Below are positions 18,810 through 27,974 of a stretch of DNA of 34,417 nt, piece by piece. Each line of letters starts with the position of its first letter. The first letter of the stretch is position 1. Below the pieces are notes generated by a model. The model did not search any database. It had not been told where the DNA came from and was given only the letters and a program-made list of their open reading frames with translations. The translations under genes were made by a program, and so were the position numbers. The stretch lies in assembly GCF_004359215.1 (NCBI RefSeq), contig NC_090620.1:1317655-1352071 (forward strand). The letters run 5' to 3'. Source of the stretch: Bremia lactucae (Eukaryota > Oomycota > Peronosporomycetes > Peronosporales > Peronosporaceae).

Positions 18810-20330
18810 ATCTCTCTCGCCTTTAAAAAAGGCGAGAAATGGTTATGACACGCTGATTTTCAGCGTTCCTTCGAAGGTATCAAGCAAAGCTTGATGCAAT
18901 CGCCAACATGGGCGATTGCAGATCAAGAAAGACCATTCCATGTGGTCTATGACGCCAGCGATTTCGCAATCAGCTGTGCGTCAATGCAATACAATACATA
19001 CGGCGCGGAGCGCGTCGTCTGTTACCAATCACGTCAGCTGCAACCAGATGAACACAATTACCCGGTGCATGAGAAGGAATCCTTGCCATGAAATATGCAT
19101 TGGCTAAATCTAGGGTCTACCTCCTAGGAGATAGACCTTCATCGTATATGCGGACCATGCGTCATTACGCACGGCCGTAAATAGCCCACAGCTCTCGCAA
19201 ACTATGGGGAGGAGGCTATCCTTCTTTGCAGAGTATAATTTCGAGCCGTTTGCGCATTTTAACAGTGGAAATAATCCCACCGTTGCAACACTCATTTCAA
19301 GTGTTCCGTCATCAACCTTGTTTGATGACATAAAGAAAGCCTACGCAGAAGATAAGGACTTTCTGCGTTTAATGTATCATCAAATGAATCCATTCGATAA
19401 ATCTTATAAAGATTTACCGGCTTTATATCGATCGTCATCCGATCGATACACAACACGCAACAGCTTATTGTATTACACAGCCGTTGCCGGCAACACTCCG
19501 CGTGTCGTCGTCCCAACTTACAATGATTTGCGCTTGCGCATCATGTATGAGTGTCACGATGCACCAACAAGTGGGCATCGTGGACGTGAAAAGACTTACC
19601 TCACAGTAAGTCGCGACTTTTACTGACGTCGCCAGTATCAGATAGTGCGCAAGTACATTCGTGCTTGCGAGGTATGTCAACGGGTGAAGCCTGGCCCTTT
19701 ATCCCGTGCGCCTTTTCAACCTCTACCACTTCCGGCAGAGTGTTGGTAGTCCGTATCTATGGACTTCATCTTCGGATTTCCCGAAGATGATCACAAACAC
19801 AATCGAATTCTTGTTCTTGTAGACAGATTCAGCAAGATGTACCATCTTGCTGCAGTACCATAGTCGATCACGGCTCCGGGTTGTGCCCGTGTCTTTATCG
19901 ACACGGTATTCAAACTCCAAAAGTTACCCCGTGAACTGGTATCGGATAGAGATCCACGGCATACGGCGGAGTTTCAGCAATCCGTGTTCCGATCTCTCGG
20001 AACACGGCTGACTATGTCAACCTCTGACCGTCCAGAGACAGATGGTCAGACGGAACGCGTAAATTGCGTCCTCAAAGAGATACTTCGAAATTACGTCCAA
20101 TTGTATCCGAATTGGAGCGAGTTTTCACTAATGGTCGAATTCGCCATCAATAATTCTGTGCATGCGTCTACAACGCATACACCGTTCTTCGTGAATGGCG
20201 TAAGCCATTCACGCATACCCACCCAATTAGAGAAATTCTCTAGTTTAAGGGGGGGTGGACTCGCACGAACAAAACCATTTCTTCTCATGCTCGTCACGCG
20301 TCGAAGTTAGCAACGACGCGAATGATGTCG
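18810..20330 (+). pseudogene. RNase H and integrase of element A (broken)
   Basis: RNase H remnants include VVYDASDFAISCA and CYQSRQLQPDEHNYPVHEKE (18940-19085). The tether motif (KYKPGK...ADALSRRP) expected after FFAEYNFE is deleted near 19245. Integrase starts with PRVVVPTYNDLRLRIMYECH and the zinc-binding DAPTSGHRGREKTYLTVSRDF...CEVCQR. The core has VSMDFIFGFPEDDHKHN, LVDRFSKMYHLAAVP, LVSDRDPRHTAEF and TSDRPETDGQTERVNCVLKE, so the D, D and E positions are all recognisable. FAINNSVHASTTHTPFFVNG ends the domain. Stops at 19623, 19748 and 19861 break it. Confidence 0.85.
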
Positions 20331-21220
20331 ATGTTGAAGCAATCGACATCGAAGATGAGAAAACGCTCATGGCAGTGCGCAGTAATAAGTTTCGTACAGG
20401 ATTCCATTGCTAACGCAGTGGACCGTCAGAAATGGAATGCGGACAAACATGAAAGACCAAACGTTCTTTCATTTAAAATTAATGACCTAGTACTACTCTC
20501 TACGGTAAACTTACATAAGCGTGTAGTCACTAATGTGAGAAGTAGTAAACTACTACCCAAGTTCATTGGTCCTTTTCGTGTACTGCATCGCAGAGGCAAT
20601 GCGTACACAATAGAATATTCAAGTAGGATGCGAACACATCCCACGTTTACGTTGGTCGGCTCCGCCCGTACTATCAGTACGCGATTTCTTCCGAGGACAA
20701 ATCTGACCACACTTTTCCAGAATCCCTAAAAGATTCTCGTGGTAACGAACCAGATTCTCATGTCGAGTCCGAAAATCGTCGAAACCGCGGTAAGCTGACG
20801 ACAGCTCATCACGAAGAGCGAGATAATTCCGTTCGTACTCCAACATGGAGTACGCACTCTTCGAACGGTCTTCCAACCGTTCGATATGGTGAGCCTGCAC
20901 CATCTGCTCCAACGAGCGACGCTTGCCGCGATCATGTTCAAGTCCCTCCTCCAAATCATGGAGGAGGTGATCGATTTTGTCAATCCTCGACATTAGATCC
21001 GACATACGGTTCGGATCTAATTTTCCCTCCTCCACCGCAACCATTGGTGGATTCCCACGGTGGTCAGCGTTTCATTGTGGAAGTATCCAGAACCACCGTG
21101 ATGTGAAGGGGGAGCGAATGAGTTATCTTGTTCGCTGGCGCGGTTATCCACCTTAACATGACAGCTGGGAGCCTCGTTCCCAGCTGATTGTTGACGTTGA
21201 GGGCTCGTCTGTCAGTATGA
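20330..21220 (+). pseudogene. GPY/F module, linker and chromodomain of element A
   Basis: RFVQDSIANAVDRQK-like helix, NDLVLLSTVNL, then KLLPKFIGPFRVLHRRGNAY and RTHPTF (20400-20655) form the post-core and GPY/F module. The linker (20700-21050) is Ser/Pro/Arg-rich in the sense frame. A chromodomain remnant at ~21058-21200 shows GGQRFIVE, then RWRGYPP and DSWEPRSQLIVDVE, with stops. The antisense frame overlaps the linker and chromodomain. Confidence 0.75.
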
Positions 21221-22097
21221 CGAGACCCATCGGATGGATCAGAAGTTCCATCGGAACACACGCGCCCTTGGCGCTTGAAAATCGATTGCAAAACCTCAAT
21301 CGCATCGCGCATCTCGTCAGAGATGCGAGCCCTCCCCCAGGGCGAAGAAAGGGAATACAGATCCCCTTTCACTCGTTTCGTGTTGTCAACACAACACGGA
21401 CAGGAATCACCCTACATGAGGCATGGAAGTCCTGCCTCACGTGACAACCGATGCAATTTATACATTGCACCGGTTGGAATTCGCTTCTCAAACTTAACGC
21501 GAATCGCGTTAAGTCTTTGAAGCCAGTCTTCGCGTCCAATGTCTTTGACATTGCGAATGAACGCGCTCCAGGCTTGCATAAGCGAGACTTTATCTCGCTT
21601 ATTGTTGCCACTATACCTTTGATGCTTGAAAAAAGGTTCCGAGATAAAAAAAATTCCCAGCGCGAAAGTTCTTCGCGCTGGGATCAAGCCCATGTAGCTT
21701 TGTCGCAATAAATAAAGGATATTTTATTGTGAGGAGTAGTCTCTCCAGACAAGATTTTAATTAGCTGCTCGGGCAAAAGCCACGGCGTTTTCTCAGGGGC
21801 AAGGCGAGACATTTTAGTGTCTACGCTCCCCTAAGTGGTACCCACTGAAGCAGGGGTACCACAAGAACTTTTCTTACGATGGCTTACGCCATCGTCATCA
21901 CCACGCACAGAAGTATGTGCGGGTGACGGCACGGGAGACGGTGCTGACGATGAGAAATCATCCTCATCGTCGGAATCGAAGATGCTGTAGTGAATGCTAC
22001 CAGCACGTCTACTCGAATGAGCCCCCTCATTCGAAGGCTCATAGTCAGCCGCCTACCGATGATCAGGTGACTGTTCTGTTCTCCTCAAGTCGGCCAT
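20619..22097 (-). pseudogene. Long antisense reading frame of element A (unknown protein)
   Basis: Opposite gag-pol, reading starts at a possible ATG at 22097 (MADLRRTEQSP) and runs through an acidic, serine-rich region (SIFDSDDEDDFSSSAPSPVP, ~22000-21930). Next come MSRLAPEKTPWLLPEQLIKI (~21812), KRDKVSLMQAWSAFIRNVKD and KFEKRIPTGAMYKLHRLSRE (~21590-21440), then EMRDAIEVLQSIFKRQGR (~21318-21265). Last is a strongly coiled-coil-like segment, IDKIDHLLHDLEEGLE to SMLEYERNYLALRDEL (~20990-20800). Roughly 490 codons are interrupted by a few stops and frameshifts, as expected for a pseudogene. The copy at 32573-33590 keeps the middle part open over ~240 codons. The sense frames share a stop in both copies. 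Family unknown. Confidence 0.6.
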
Positions 22098-22415
22098 TTC
22101 GTCCGATCGCATTCGTAGTCGACCTCCAAAGAGGGGTCGCATATACGTGGTGTATCACCACGTGCACTCACAACATTTAGAGTTGCGGGAGAAGATGACA
22201 CTACGGCAGATGGAACGTCTGCCCCAAGAGACAATAGTGCGTTGTCCGCGGCTGCATGAACCACAGCCGAAGGCCCGCACTATTCGCATACCGCATGGAC
22301 TTGTTAATCATGCGATAGAATTAAAAATGATGAATCTGACCAATCAACATCGTTTTTAATAAAATCGTCTTATAGTGGCTAACCTCTACCCAATGACAGT
22401 CAGAGTGATTGTCGT

Positions 22416-22430
22416 TTAAGGGAGGGGTGA
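22416..22430 (+). promoter_or_regulatory. Polypurine tract of element A
   Basis: TTAAGGGAGGGGTGA immediately precedes the 3' LTR start, the position of the plus-strand primer. The A2 copy has AAGGGAATGG at the equivalent place (minus strand, ~32575-32588). Confidence 0.7.
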
Positions 22431-22871
22431 TGTAATGGGGTGCATCGTTACATGAAATTAACACTTAAAGGTTGTTAGTTAATATAATAGCGAAAAGGTA
22501 GATAACATTTGAAGAATATTACTTTACATGGTAATATTCTACTAGCTTATTCATTGGTAGATATAGACCATTATATCTACTTTCTCCGCGGTCCGGTCAG
22601 CGCTGGACGCGCGCAAAGAGAAAGACAGATAAGACTTTTAGTACATGTTTTGTATTAGTTTATAATTAAGTTAGTATTTAAGTAGATAGACAAGAAGAAC
22701 TTAATTATATTAGTATAGTTTTTAATTTACCCTCTTTAAAGCGAGTCTTTTAAAGAGAGTCTTCCTCTGCACGTACTAGTGTGCGTGAAGTGACGTGAGG
22801 CACCACTCGCACTGAGGCAGTGCGAAGTGGACTTGTACTGAAGCAGTACAAGTCAGTTGTGCCCCGTTATA
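22431..22871 (+). repeat. 3' LTR of element A
   Basis: It runs from TGTAATGGGG to CCCCGTTATA (terminal CA mutated to TA), 441 bp. Target duplication ATCAT follows at 22872-22876. Near its end lie two adjacent hairpins, CGCACTGaggCAGTGCG and GACTTGTACTGaagCAGTACAAGTC. Confidence 0.9.
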
Positions 22872-22874
22872 ATC

Positions 22875-23510
22875 ATGGCCGTCGTCTCGTGCGCACTGTG
22901 TACTAGGAAATAAGTTTAAGACTGATTATTATAAATATAATAATATAATCAGATATAAAACCTTACCAACATGGCGAGCGTATTGTCTTAAGTACCTCAG
23001 CTCGCAGATGGTGCCAGACGTCCATACACAAGAGTGGATTACTATGTGAAACTCACCCGAGTGACAGGTAAATCAACTTCACAAGAATTTATTGACCTGT
23101 ATTATTGGGCGTATAACACAAGGCTGTGAGCCCGTTACAGTAACCCTTAAAGAAAAAGATGGTGGGTTTACTAACACGTCCGATGTTAAGGCATTGCTCG
23201 TCTTTGCCCGGTCTGGTTCATTTTAAGCAATTTAATTTCTCAGCACTCAAATCGAAAGGCTTGGACACAGAAGAAGTTATTAAAACTTTGAGCAGCTGTA
23301 ATACAGTTACTGCGCCTAACACTGTGCTTGCGCCCGCGTTTAAAAGCTCCAGGCAGAACTGGTATCCATTGCAGCTTGAAGAGAGGTGCATGTCGATGCA
23401 AAAGGCGTGCTTAATGGAAGTGTTAAAATTTTCATGGAGTAAAGATGCTGCAGCTCATTGTTGCGATGCAGAGCAAATTGGCGACTCCTCTTCTGCCATG
23501 CAGCGTGTGT
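22875..23510 (+). pseudogene. 5' part of an unrecognised host gene, truncated
   Basis: A possible gene starts at ATG 22875, overlapping the ATCAT target duplication. Proposed exons are 22875-22899, 22993-23067, 23123-23215 and 23244 to about 23510. The introns are GT-AG with compatible phase, but the third would be only 28 nt. The predicted protein reads MAVVSCALLPQLADGARRPY, TRVDYYVKLTRVTG, CEPVTVTLKEKDGGFTNTSD, VKALLVFARS, then LKSKGLDTEEVIKTLSSCNT and FKSSRQNWYPLQLEERCMSM. I do not recognise the family. It ends abruptly where a tRNA-like sequence begins, so it is likely a fragment. It lies divergent from PP4R3 once element A is removed. Confidence 0.4.
23211..23243 (+). repeat. 33-bp direct repeat, left copy
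   Basis: GTCTGGTTCATTTTAAGCAA followed by 13 more bases ending CTCAG is repeated without mismatch at 23596-23628. Within the host gene fragment this copy contains the last five exon bases and the whole 28-nt putative intron. Confidence 0.9.
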
Positions 23511-23515
23511 CACCC

Positions 23516-23587
23516 TCCCCCCGTGGGGCTCGAACCCACGACCACTGACTTAAACGGCCAGCGCTCTACCAATTGAGCTTGACGGGT
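23516..23587 (-). tRNA. Degenerate tRNA-Lys(UUU)-like sequence (pseudogene or SINE head)
   Basis: On the minus strand the cloverleaf can be drawn. The D arm is GCTC/GAGC, the anticodon stem CTGGC/GTCAG with loop CGTTTAA (TTT at the anticodon place), and the T arm GTGGG-TTCGAGC-CCCAC. The acceptor stem pairs at only 5 of 7 positions, and universal U33 is replaced by G. It is therefore probably not a working tRNA, but a decayed gene or the tRNA-derived head of a short interspersed element. Confidence 0.6.
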
Positions 23588-23595
23588 TTCGGCCA

Positions 23596-23628
23596 GTCTG
23601 GTTCATTTTAAGCAATTTAATTTCTCAG
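23596..23628 (+). repeat. 33-bp direct repeat, right copy
   Basis: It is identical to 23211-23243. It lies between the tRNA-like sequence and the truncated LTR of element C. The 352 bp between the copies contains the last host exon and the tRNA-like sequence. Confidence 0.9.
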
Positions 23629-24081
23629 TTACATAGTATTATCCCCTAAATAAGAGAAATAATAAAACAATAGCATCAAATCTTTATAGACAATATTGTC
23701 AATACTACCTTACCTAGTAATATTGTGGCAGTAATCTAACAGTTCTGTTCCTTTAATAATTCAAGTATTTAAATTTACCCCGCCAAACGCTGCTAGACGC
23801 TCAAACAGGCGGTGAGCAATGAGCACTATACATAGGTCATATCAATACATCAAGTCAGGACTACAAGAAGTATTAGTACGTAGGAACTTGATAATATTAA
23901 ATACAGTTTTAGTTCCTCCGTAAGTAAGCACTTCTTAGTTTTGTACTTTGCTAAGTGATGATAGATAGAGACACTAAATAATCTTCCTCCTGACGTTGCG
24001 TTCGTAAGGTATTCGGAGCAACCTTTTCTACACTGTAATCAGTGGTACTGAAGCAGTACGAGCGAAAGGTACCCCGTTACA
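23629..24081 (+). repeat. 5' LTR of element C, left end truncated
   Basis: It ends CCCCGTTACA, then CC and PBS TGGTAGCTC (24084). Its present start, TTACATAGTATTATC, aligns with position ~17 of the family A LTR, so the TG terminus is missing. A single GTACTGaagCAGTAC hairpin lies near the end, compared with two in element A. Confidence 0.7.
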
Positions 24082-24210
24082 CCTGGTAGCTCTTCGTGGT
24101 ATGTCCAACGACCACGTCCATTTCATCCAACATGAACATGTTGGATAAAAAAAGGGATCGTCTAAGCCCCTCAAGAAAGCTTCTATGCAACGCGTTAAAG
24201 GTTCATTGAT

Positions 24211-24396
24211 TTGAGTTACCTTGAATGGAGAGCAGTCGAACTTATGAGTTCGGTCGCAGGCGGGCCAGCCAGTAGCGCCATGTTGTTCGCTCTACAACGA
24301 AATGACCATGTGGCTACATCCGAGTTCATACAATATGAACTCGACGGGGCCCAAGAAAAAGTAACCCAGCTTCACCAGCAAGATTTCAACAGGTAG
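24211..24396 (+). pseudogene. gag: gag N-terminal remnant of element C
   Basis: MSSVAGGPASSAML begins in the frame at ~24244. EFIQYELDGAQEKVTQLHQQ matches the coiled start of element A Gag (KFIQHELDEMKEKVALLNQQ). The sequence then jumps at about 24420-24500 to the post-protease linker, so capsid, zinc knuckle and protease (~2 kb) are deleted. Confidence 0.65.
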
Positions 24397-24499
24397 AGCT
24401 GTTGAGGAAACAAGTGCTCAACAGCTAACACCGTTAAGACAGCAGCATTCACATGCTGCTACGGGGCCGACACGTGTGACCAGCACTCACATAGTGAAG

Positions 24500-27233
24500 T
24501 TCGATACCGGCGGCTGTGCACAAGGGCAGGTAGGGCTATATATCCACCACTCGAATAAGTCGATTGGAGCAGGGAAAGAAAGCTCGCCTAGAGCGAAACA
24601 TCCTAGAAGTACAACACGCTTGTCTATTTGAGGCAGCGCAAAAACTCTAGATCGACTGCAAAGTCGATCGTAGAGGATTCCGCTGCGGTTGTACAACCCC
24701 AGCTTGAGGCAGTTGGGGAGAAAGTCCCCCGAAAAAATAAGGGAATAAGTCCCAAATAGAGAATAAGTTCCTAAATCTGATGAGATCAGTTACCAGCAAC
24801 CTTTGGACATAACGTTAAAGATAAAAAACTAAAACATTGAATGCCTAAGTAATTAGCGGATCAAGTGTAGGCATGATAGCACCACCGAAATCAATACAGG
24901 ATATAACTCAATTGCCAACGCTAGAACTGAATTGGTTCTTACGTGATATGCGTAGTGGCAAAGTCAAGCAGATCTGCGAACTTGTCACAAATGACAAGGA
25001 CGTGGCCGCTATTCGGTCCGCAAAAGTATCTCCTGAGAACGAACGGGCCTCCAGCTGCTCATCGATGGACAAAAGTGTCATCGATGAGAAAACTTGGATT
25101 GAACGTCTTACGTCTTAATGCTTAAAGGTCGTTGAAAGCAATTCCTTCGATAAGCATTTGATCGAATTTAAGAATGCGTTCCTGAATCCGTACCATGCTA
25201 TTTGCCTAAGGATATAAGGTACTTGACACAAGATCGACCTGATATCAGGTTCGAAATACTGTGTCATGAAGCAGTAGCCACTGCCTCGTGGGCAAGTATT
25301 ATCTATCGACAAGTTCTTTGCCGATTGCCAAGCAGCTGACCATTTCAGATTGTCAGCTTTCCCAGATAATTTTCCGACCTTCTGCGTGTCTAAAGCAACA
25401 GGAGTGAGTCGAATTGTGCATGCATTCAACAACAAGTCGAATAATACAACTGCACCGGCTCAAACGCCAGTACCGATCTGATGGATAAGTTCTATCAGAT
25501 ACTCATGCGTGAAAAGGATTTTCCGTTTGCAGCACTAAGTGCTCTAAGCGGAATGGTCCCGGAGTGGCTAGTAATGTTAATGGGGCTTAGTAATCCCCTG
25601 AAACATTCAATATATGTGTTACCAGTCTGTTGTGATCTGTGCGATATTTAGCATCGAGTTATTTTGATGACGCCTTCGTCCACAGCTTATCCATTAACGA
25701 AAAGTCGGACATTGAATTACATCGTACCCACGTCCAAAAGGTTCTTCAATTTATGCGTAAGCATAAGTTGTAAGCAAATCTTAGGGAGCGTATACTCGCT
25801 GCGAGCAAAATACCCTTTCTTAGGTACATCGAGGGTACACGCGGTGTACGCCCTGATACTGAAAAAATAAAGGCGTCACGACTGGCCTGTGCCAGTCGAT
25901 GCAAAGAGACTTTAAAAGTTCCTCAGCTTAGCGGTGTACTTGCATACGTATTCGCGCAATTATGCAAAAATGATAGTACACCATTCTTGTTTGTTAGCGC
26001 GTCTGCAGCAACACTTCAGTGCCTTGGTGGCTGACACATGCCGCGAATATTTGTCCTACAGATCGCCCATGACCGAAACGCTTTACACCGCCGAGTAAGC
26101 CCACTCTAGTTCTTACCACGCAAATGGGACACGGCGTGCGGCAACATCCGGGTGTCGTCCTCGATGTGCCGCGAGTAAAATGGCCATGGAACGCTGATTG
26201 TCAGTTATTTTAAGGGTTTCAAGCAAAGCTTGATAAAATCACGAATATTGGTGATTGCGGGCAAGACAGACCATCTATGTCGCCTGCGATTTAGCGATCG
26301 GCTGTGCGTTAGTGCAGTACGGACAGACGGCAAAGTGCGCATCGTCTGCATTAGTCGCGCCAGCTTTAACAGGCGAACGCAACTATCCGGTGCATGACAA
26401 AGAAATCCTTGTCATGAAATCCGACTGCTAAGCTTTGGATCTATATCTAAGAAGAACGACCGTTCATTTTTTATACGGACCATGCGTCTTTACGCACGGC
26501 CGTAAACGTCCACATCTCTCGGAAAGAATAACGAGATGGTTGTCTCTCTTCGCAGAGTTTAACTTTTTTTTGGAATAAACCAGGACGACTTAATACCGTC
26601 GTTGGTGCGATTTCGCGCCGGCCCAATTTTTAGCCGGCTGCGCCAACCAGCGGTGAGGTTGAAAAGCACACTTATCTCAAGCGTTTCGTCGTCAACATTT
26701 CTTGACGATGTCAGAGCCTACATAGAAGACAAGGCTTCTAAAAGGATTAATATTTCACCTCAGAAATTCATCACAACAATTCCTGAAGGAAAAGTTGTGT
26801 AGGAAATGCCAACATTGATTCGATCTTCATCAGACCGATACGCAACAAGCAATGATTTACTGTATAATACAACCATTGCTGGCGACACACGTCGTGACGT
26901 CATTCCCACCCATAATATTTTGGGATTGCGCGTTATGGTATGAGTGTCGCAAAGCACCAATAAATGGGCATCGTGGATGCGACAAGAAACACTTACAACA
27001 CTGTGTGTCGCGGCTTCTACTGACCTCGCCAGTAGGATTCATGCTCAAGTACATAGGTGCTTGCAAGGTTTGTCAATGGGGGAATAGTCTAGCTTTTCAC
27101 CCGTGCTCCGTTACAGCCTCTGCCTGCTCCGGCAGATTTTTGGCAGTCCGGGTAATGGGCTTCGCATTTGGATTGCCCGAAGGCGCTCACAGGAATAATG
27201 GTGTATTGTGTTTGTGGACCGATTCAGCATGTT
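24500..27233 (+). pseudogene. pol remnants of element C (linker, RT, RNase H, integrase start)
   Basis: GGCAQGQVGLYIHHSNKS corresponds to the linker of element A at 17260. DITQLPTLELNWFLRDMRSG (24900) and SSCSSMDKSVIDEKTWIE precede the RT. The palm motif is YFDDAFVHS (~25660), followed by ILAASKIPFLRYIEGTRGVR. RNase H traces lie at 26270-26410 and the integrase start at HRGCDKKHLQ and VMGFAFGLPEGAHRNNG (~26960-27200). Stops and small indels occur every few tens of codons. Confidence 0.7.
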
Positions 27234-27974
27234 AAAGGTGATGCTATCGGTGTATTGCTGTCAAAGCTGCATGAAATGCATAAAGTATATGGAAATACAC
27301 GGAGCTTGGCCATGCACACTATCCTAGTGGCCACGCGGGGATTTGGCGTTTTGACTACTTGGCATGGGCTCGATCTCCACACTGATAATGCTGAATCCGG
27401 TTACTGGTGTTCAGGGCTCACCAGAGCTTCGCTCCAGCCACCAAGCTGGGCACATCAATTTGTAGGGTATCGATCGGTTCCCAAGAGTAAAAACTCTTCG
27501 GGTGACCTTTCCATTGGACGACGATCTGATGCTCTTGCCTCACGGAGCGGTGGGCAAGCAACCTTTCAACAAGGAAGCGTTGATTCCCACCCGCATCCAT
27601 CAGTGCAGGTGGCGCCCGATAGGAGTGGCGATCTCGCCCACCTACTCGCGGCTGCCTTACCTTCGTCCGTTCAGTCACATGCATTAAGCGGTGCTGAACG
27701 ACGTATTGCGGATCGCGAGGGTCAAGTCTTGCGACTGACCTCGGATCTCGTTGATGTCCGAGCGAAGGCTCGTCAAGGTTATGAACGCCTGAAGACTCGC
27801 TTGGACCTCTTTAAACGGATAATGCTGAGGGATCCGCGTTACTCGCGTGATGCCCCTCGCTTTCCAAGTCCTGTTCGTGGAGGAAGGAATCAGTCCGATA
27901 GCTTTCCGCCTTCACCGTCCCCCTCACCCGAACGACGCTCGACTCACAGTCGGTGTCACCATCGGTCTCCTTAG
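27168..27974 (+). pseudogene. Antisense reading frame of element D (unknown protein)
   Basis: 268 codons are open on the strand opposite element D pol, from the junction with element C through the chromodomain into the linker. The C-terminal part looks coiled-coil (GAERRIADREGQVLRLTSDL, KARQGYERLKTRLDLF) and ends in a Ser/Pro/Arg tail (FPPSPSPSPERRS). Its position opposite the linker mirrors the antisense frames of elements A and B. The first ~22 codons belong to element C, so the true start is unknown or lost. Confidence 0.45.
27418..27684 (-). pseudogene. Chromodomain of element D
   Basis: Reading leftwards, GGNQRFLVERLLAHRSVRQE, then VVQWKGHPKSFYSWEP and IDTLQIDVPSLV form a full chromodomain with the aromatic (Y/W) and WEP positions typical of chromoviruses. 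It is separated from the integrase frame by a stop at 27811, so the polyprotein is broken just before it. Confidence 0.8.

Larger units (their letters stand above)
15056..22871 (+). mobile_element. Ty3/Gypsy retrotransposon A with an internally inverted 5' block
   Basis: The left block 15056-16863 (5' LTR, PBS, gag, first half of protease) reads on the minus strand. The right block 16887-22871 (second half of protease through chromodomain to 3' LTR) reads on the plus strand. The protease is cut at the same codons on both sides: ERDIP ends the minus block and PTRMTVRLATG starts the plus block. The two LTR outer ends are both flanked by ATCAT (16864-16868 on the minus strand, 22872-22876 on the plus strand). 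This is best explained as one insertion that later suffered an in-place inversion including ~23 bp of host flank. The LTRs are ~90% identical by eye and the body has many stops. Confidence 0.85.
23629..27233 (+). mobile_element. Truncated Ty3/Gypsy element C (family A relative)
   Basis: The order is LTR, PBS, short gag remnant, then protease-end/linker, RT, RNase H and the first part of integrase, all on the plus strand. The LTR lacks its first ~16 bases, most of gag and protease is deleted, and the integrase stops near 27233, where sequence antisense to element D takes over. Stops are frequent. It is a strongly decayed relative of element A. Confidence 0.8.

Noticed and set aside
21217..21711. 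Sense-strand frames after the chromodomain of element A as a possible envelope-like gene
   Set aside because: Both copies share a stop in the sense frame and there is no signal peptide or membrane segment; the antisense frame is longer and better conserved.
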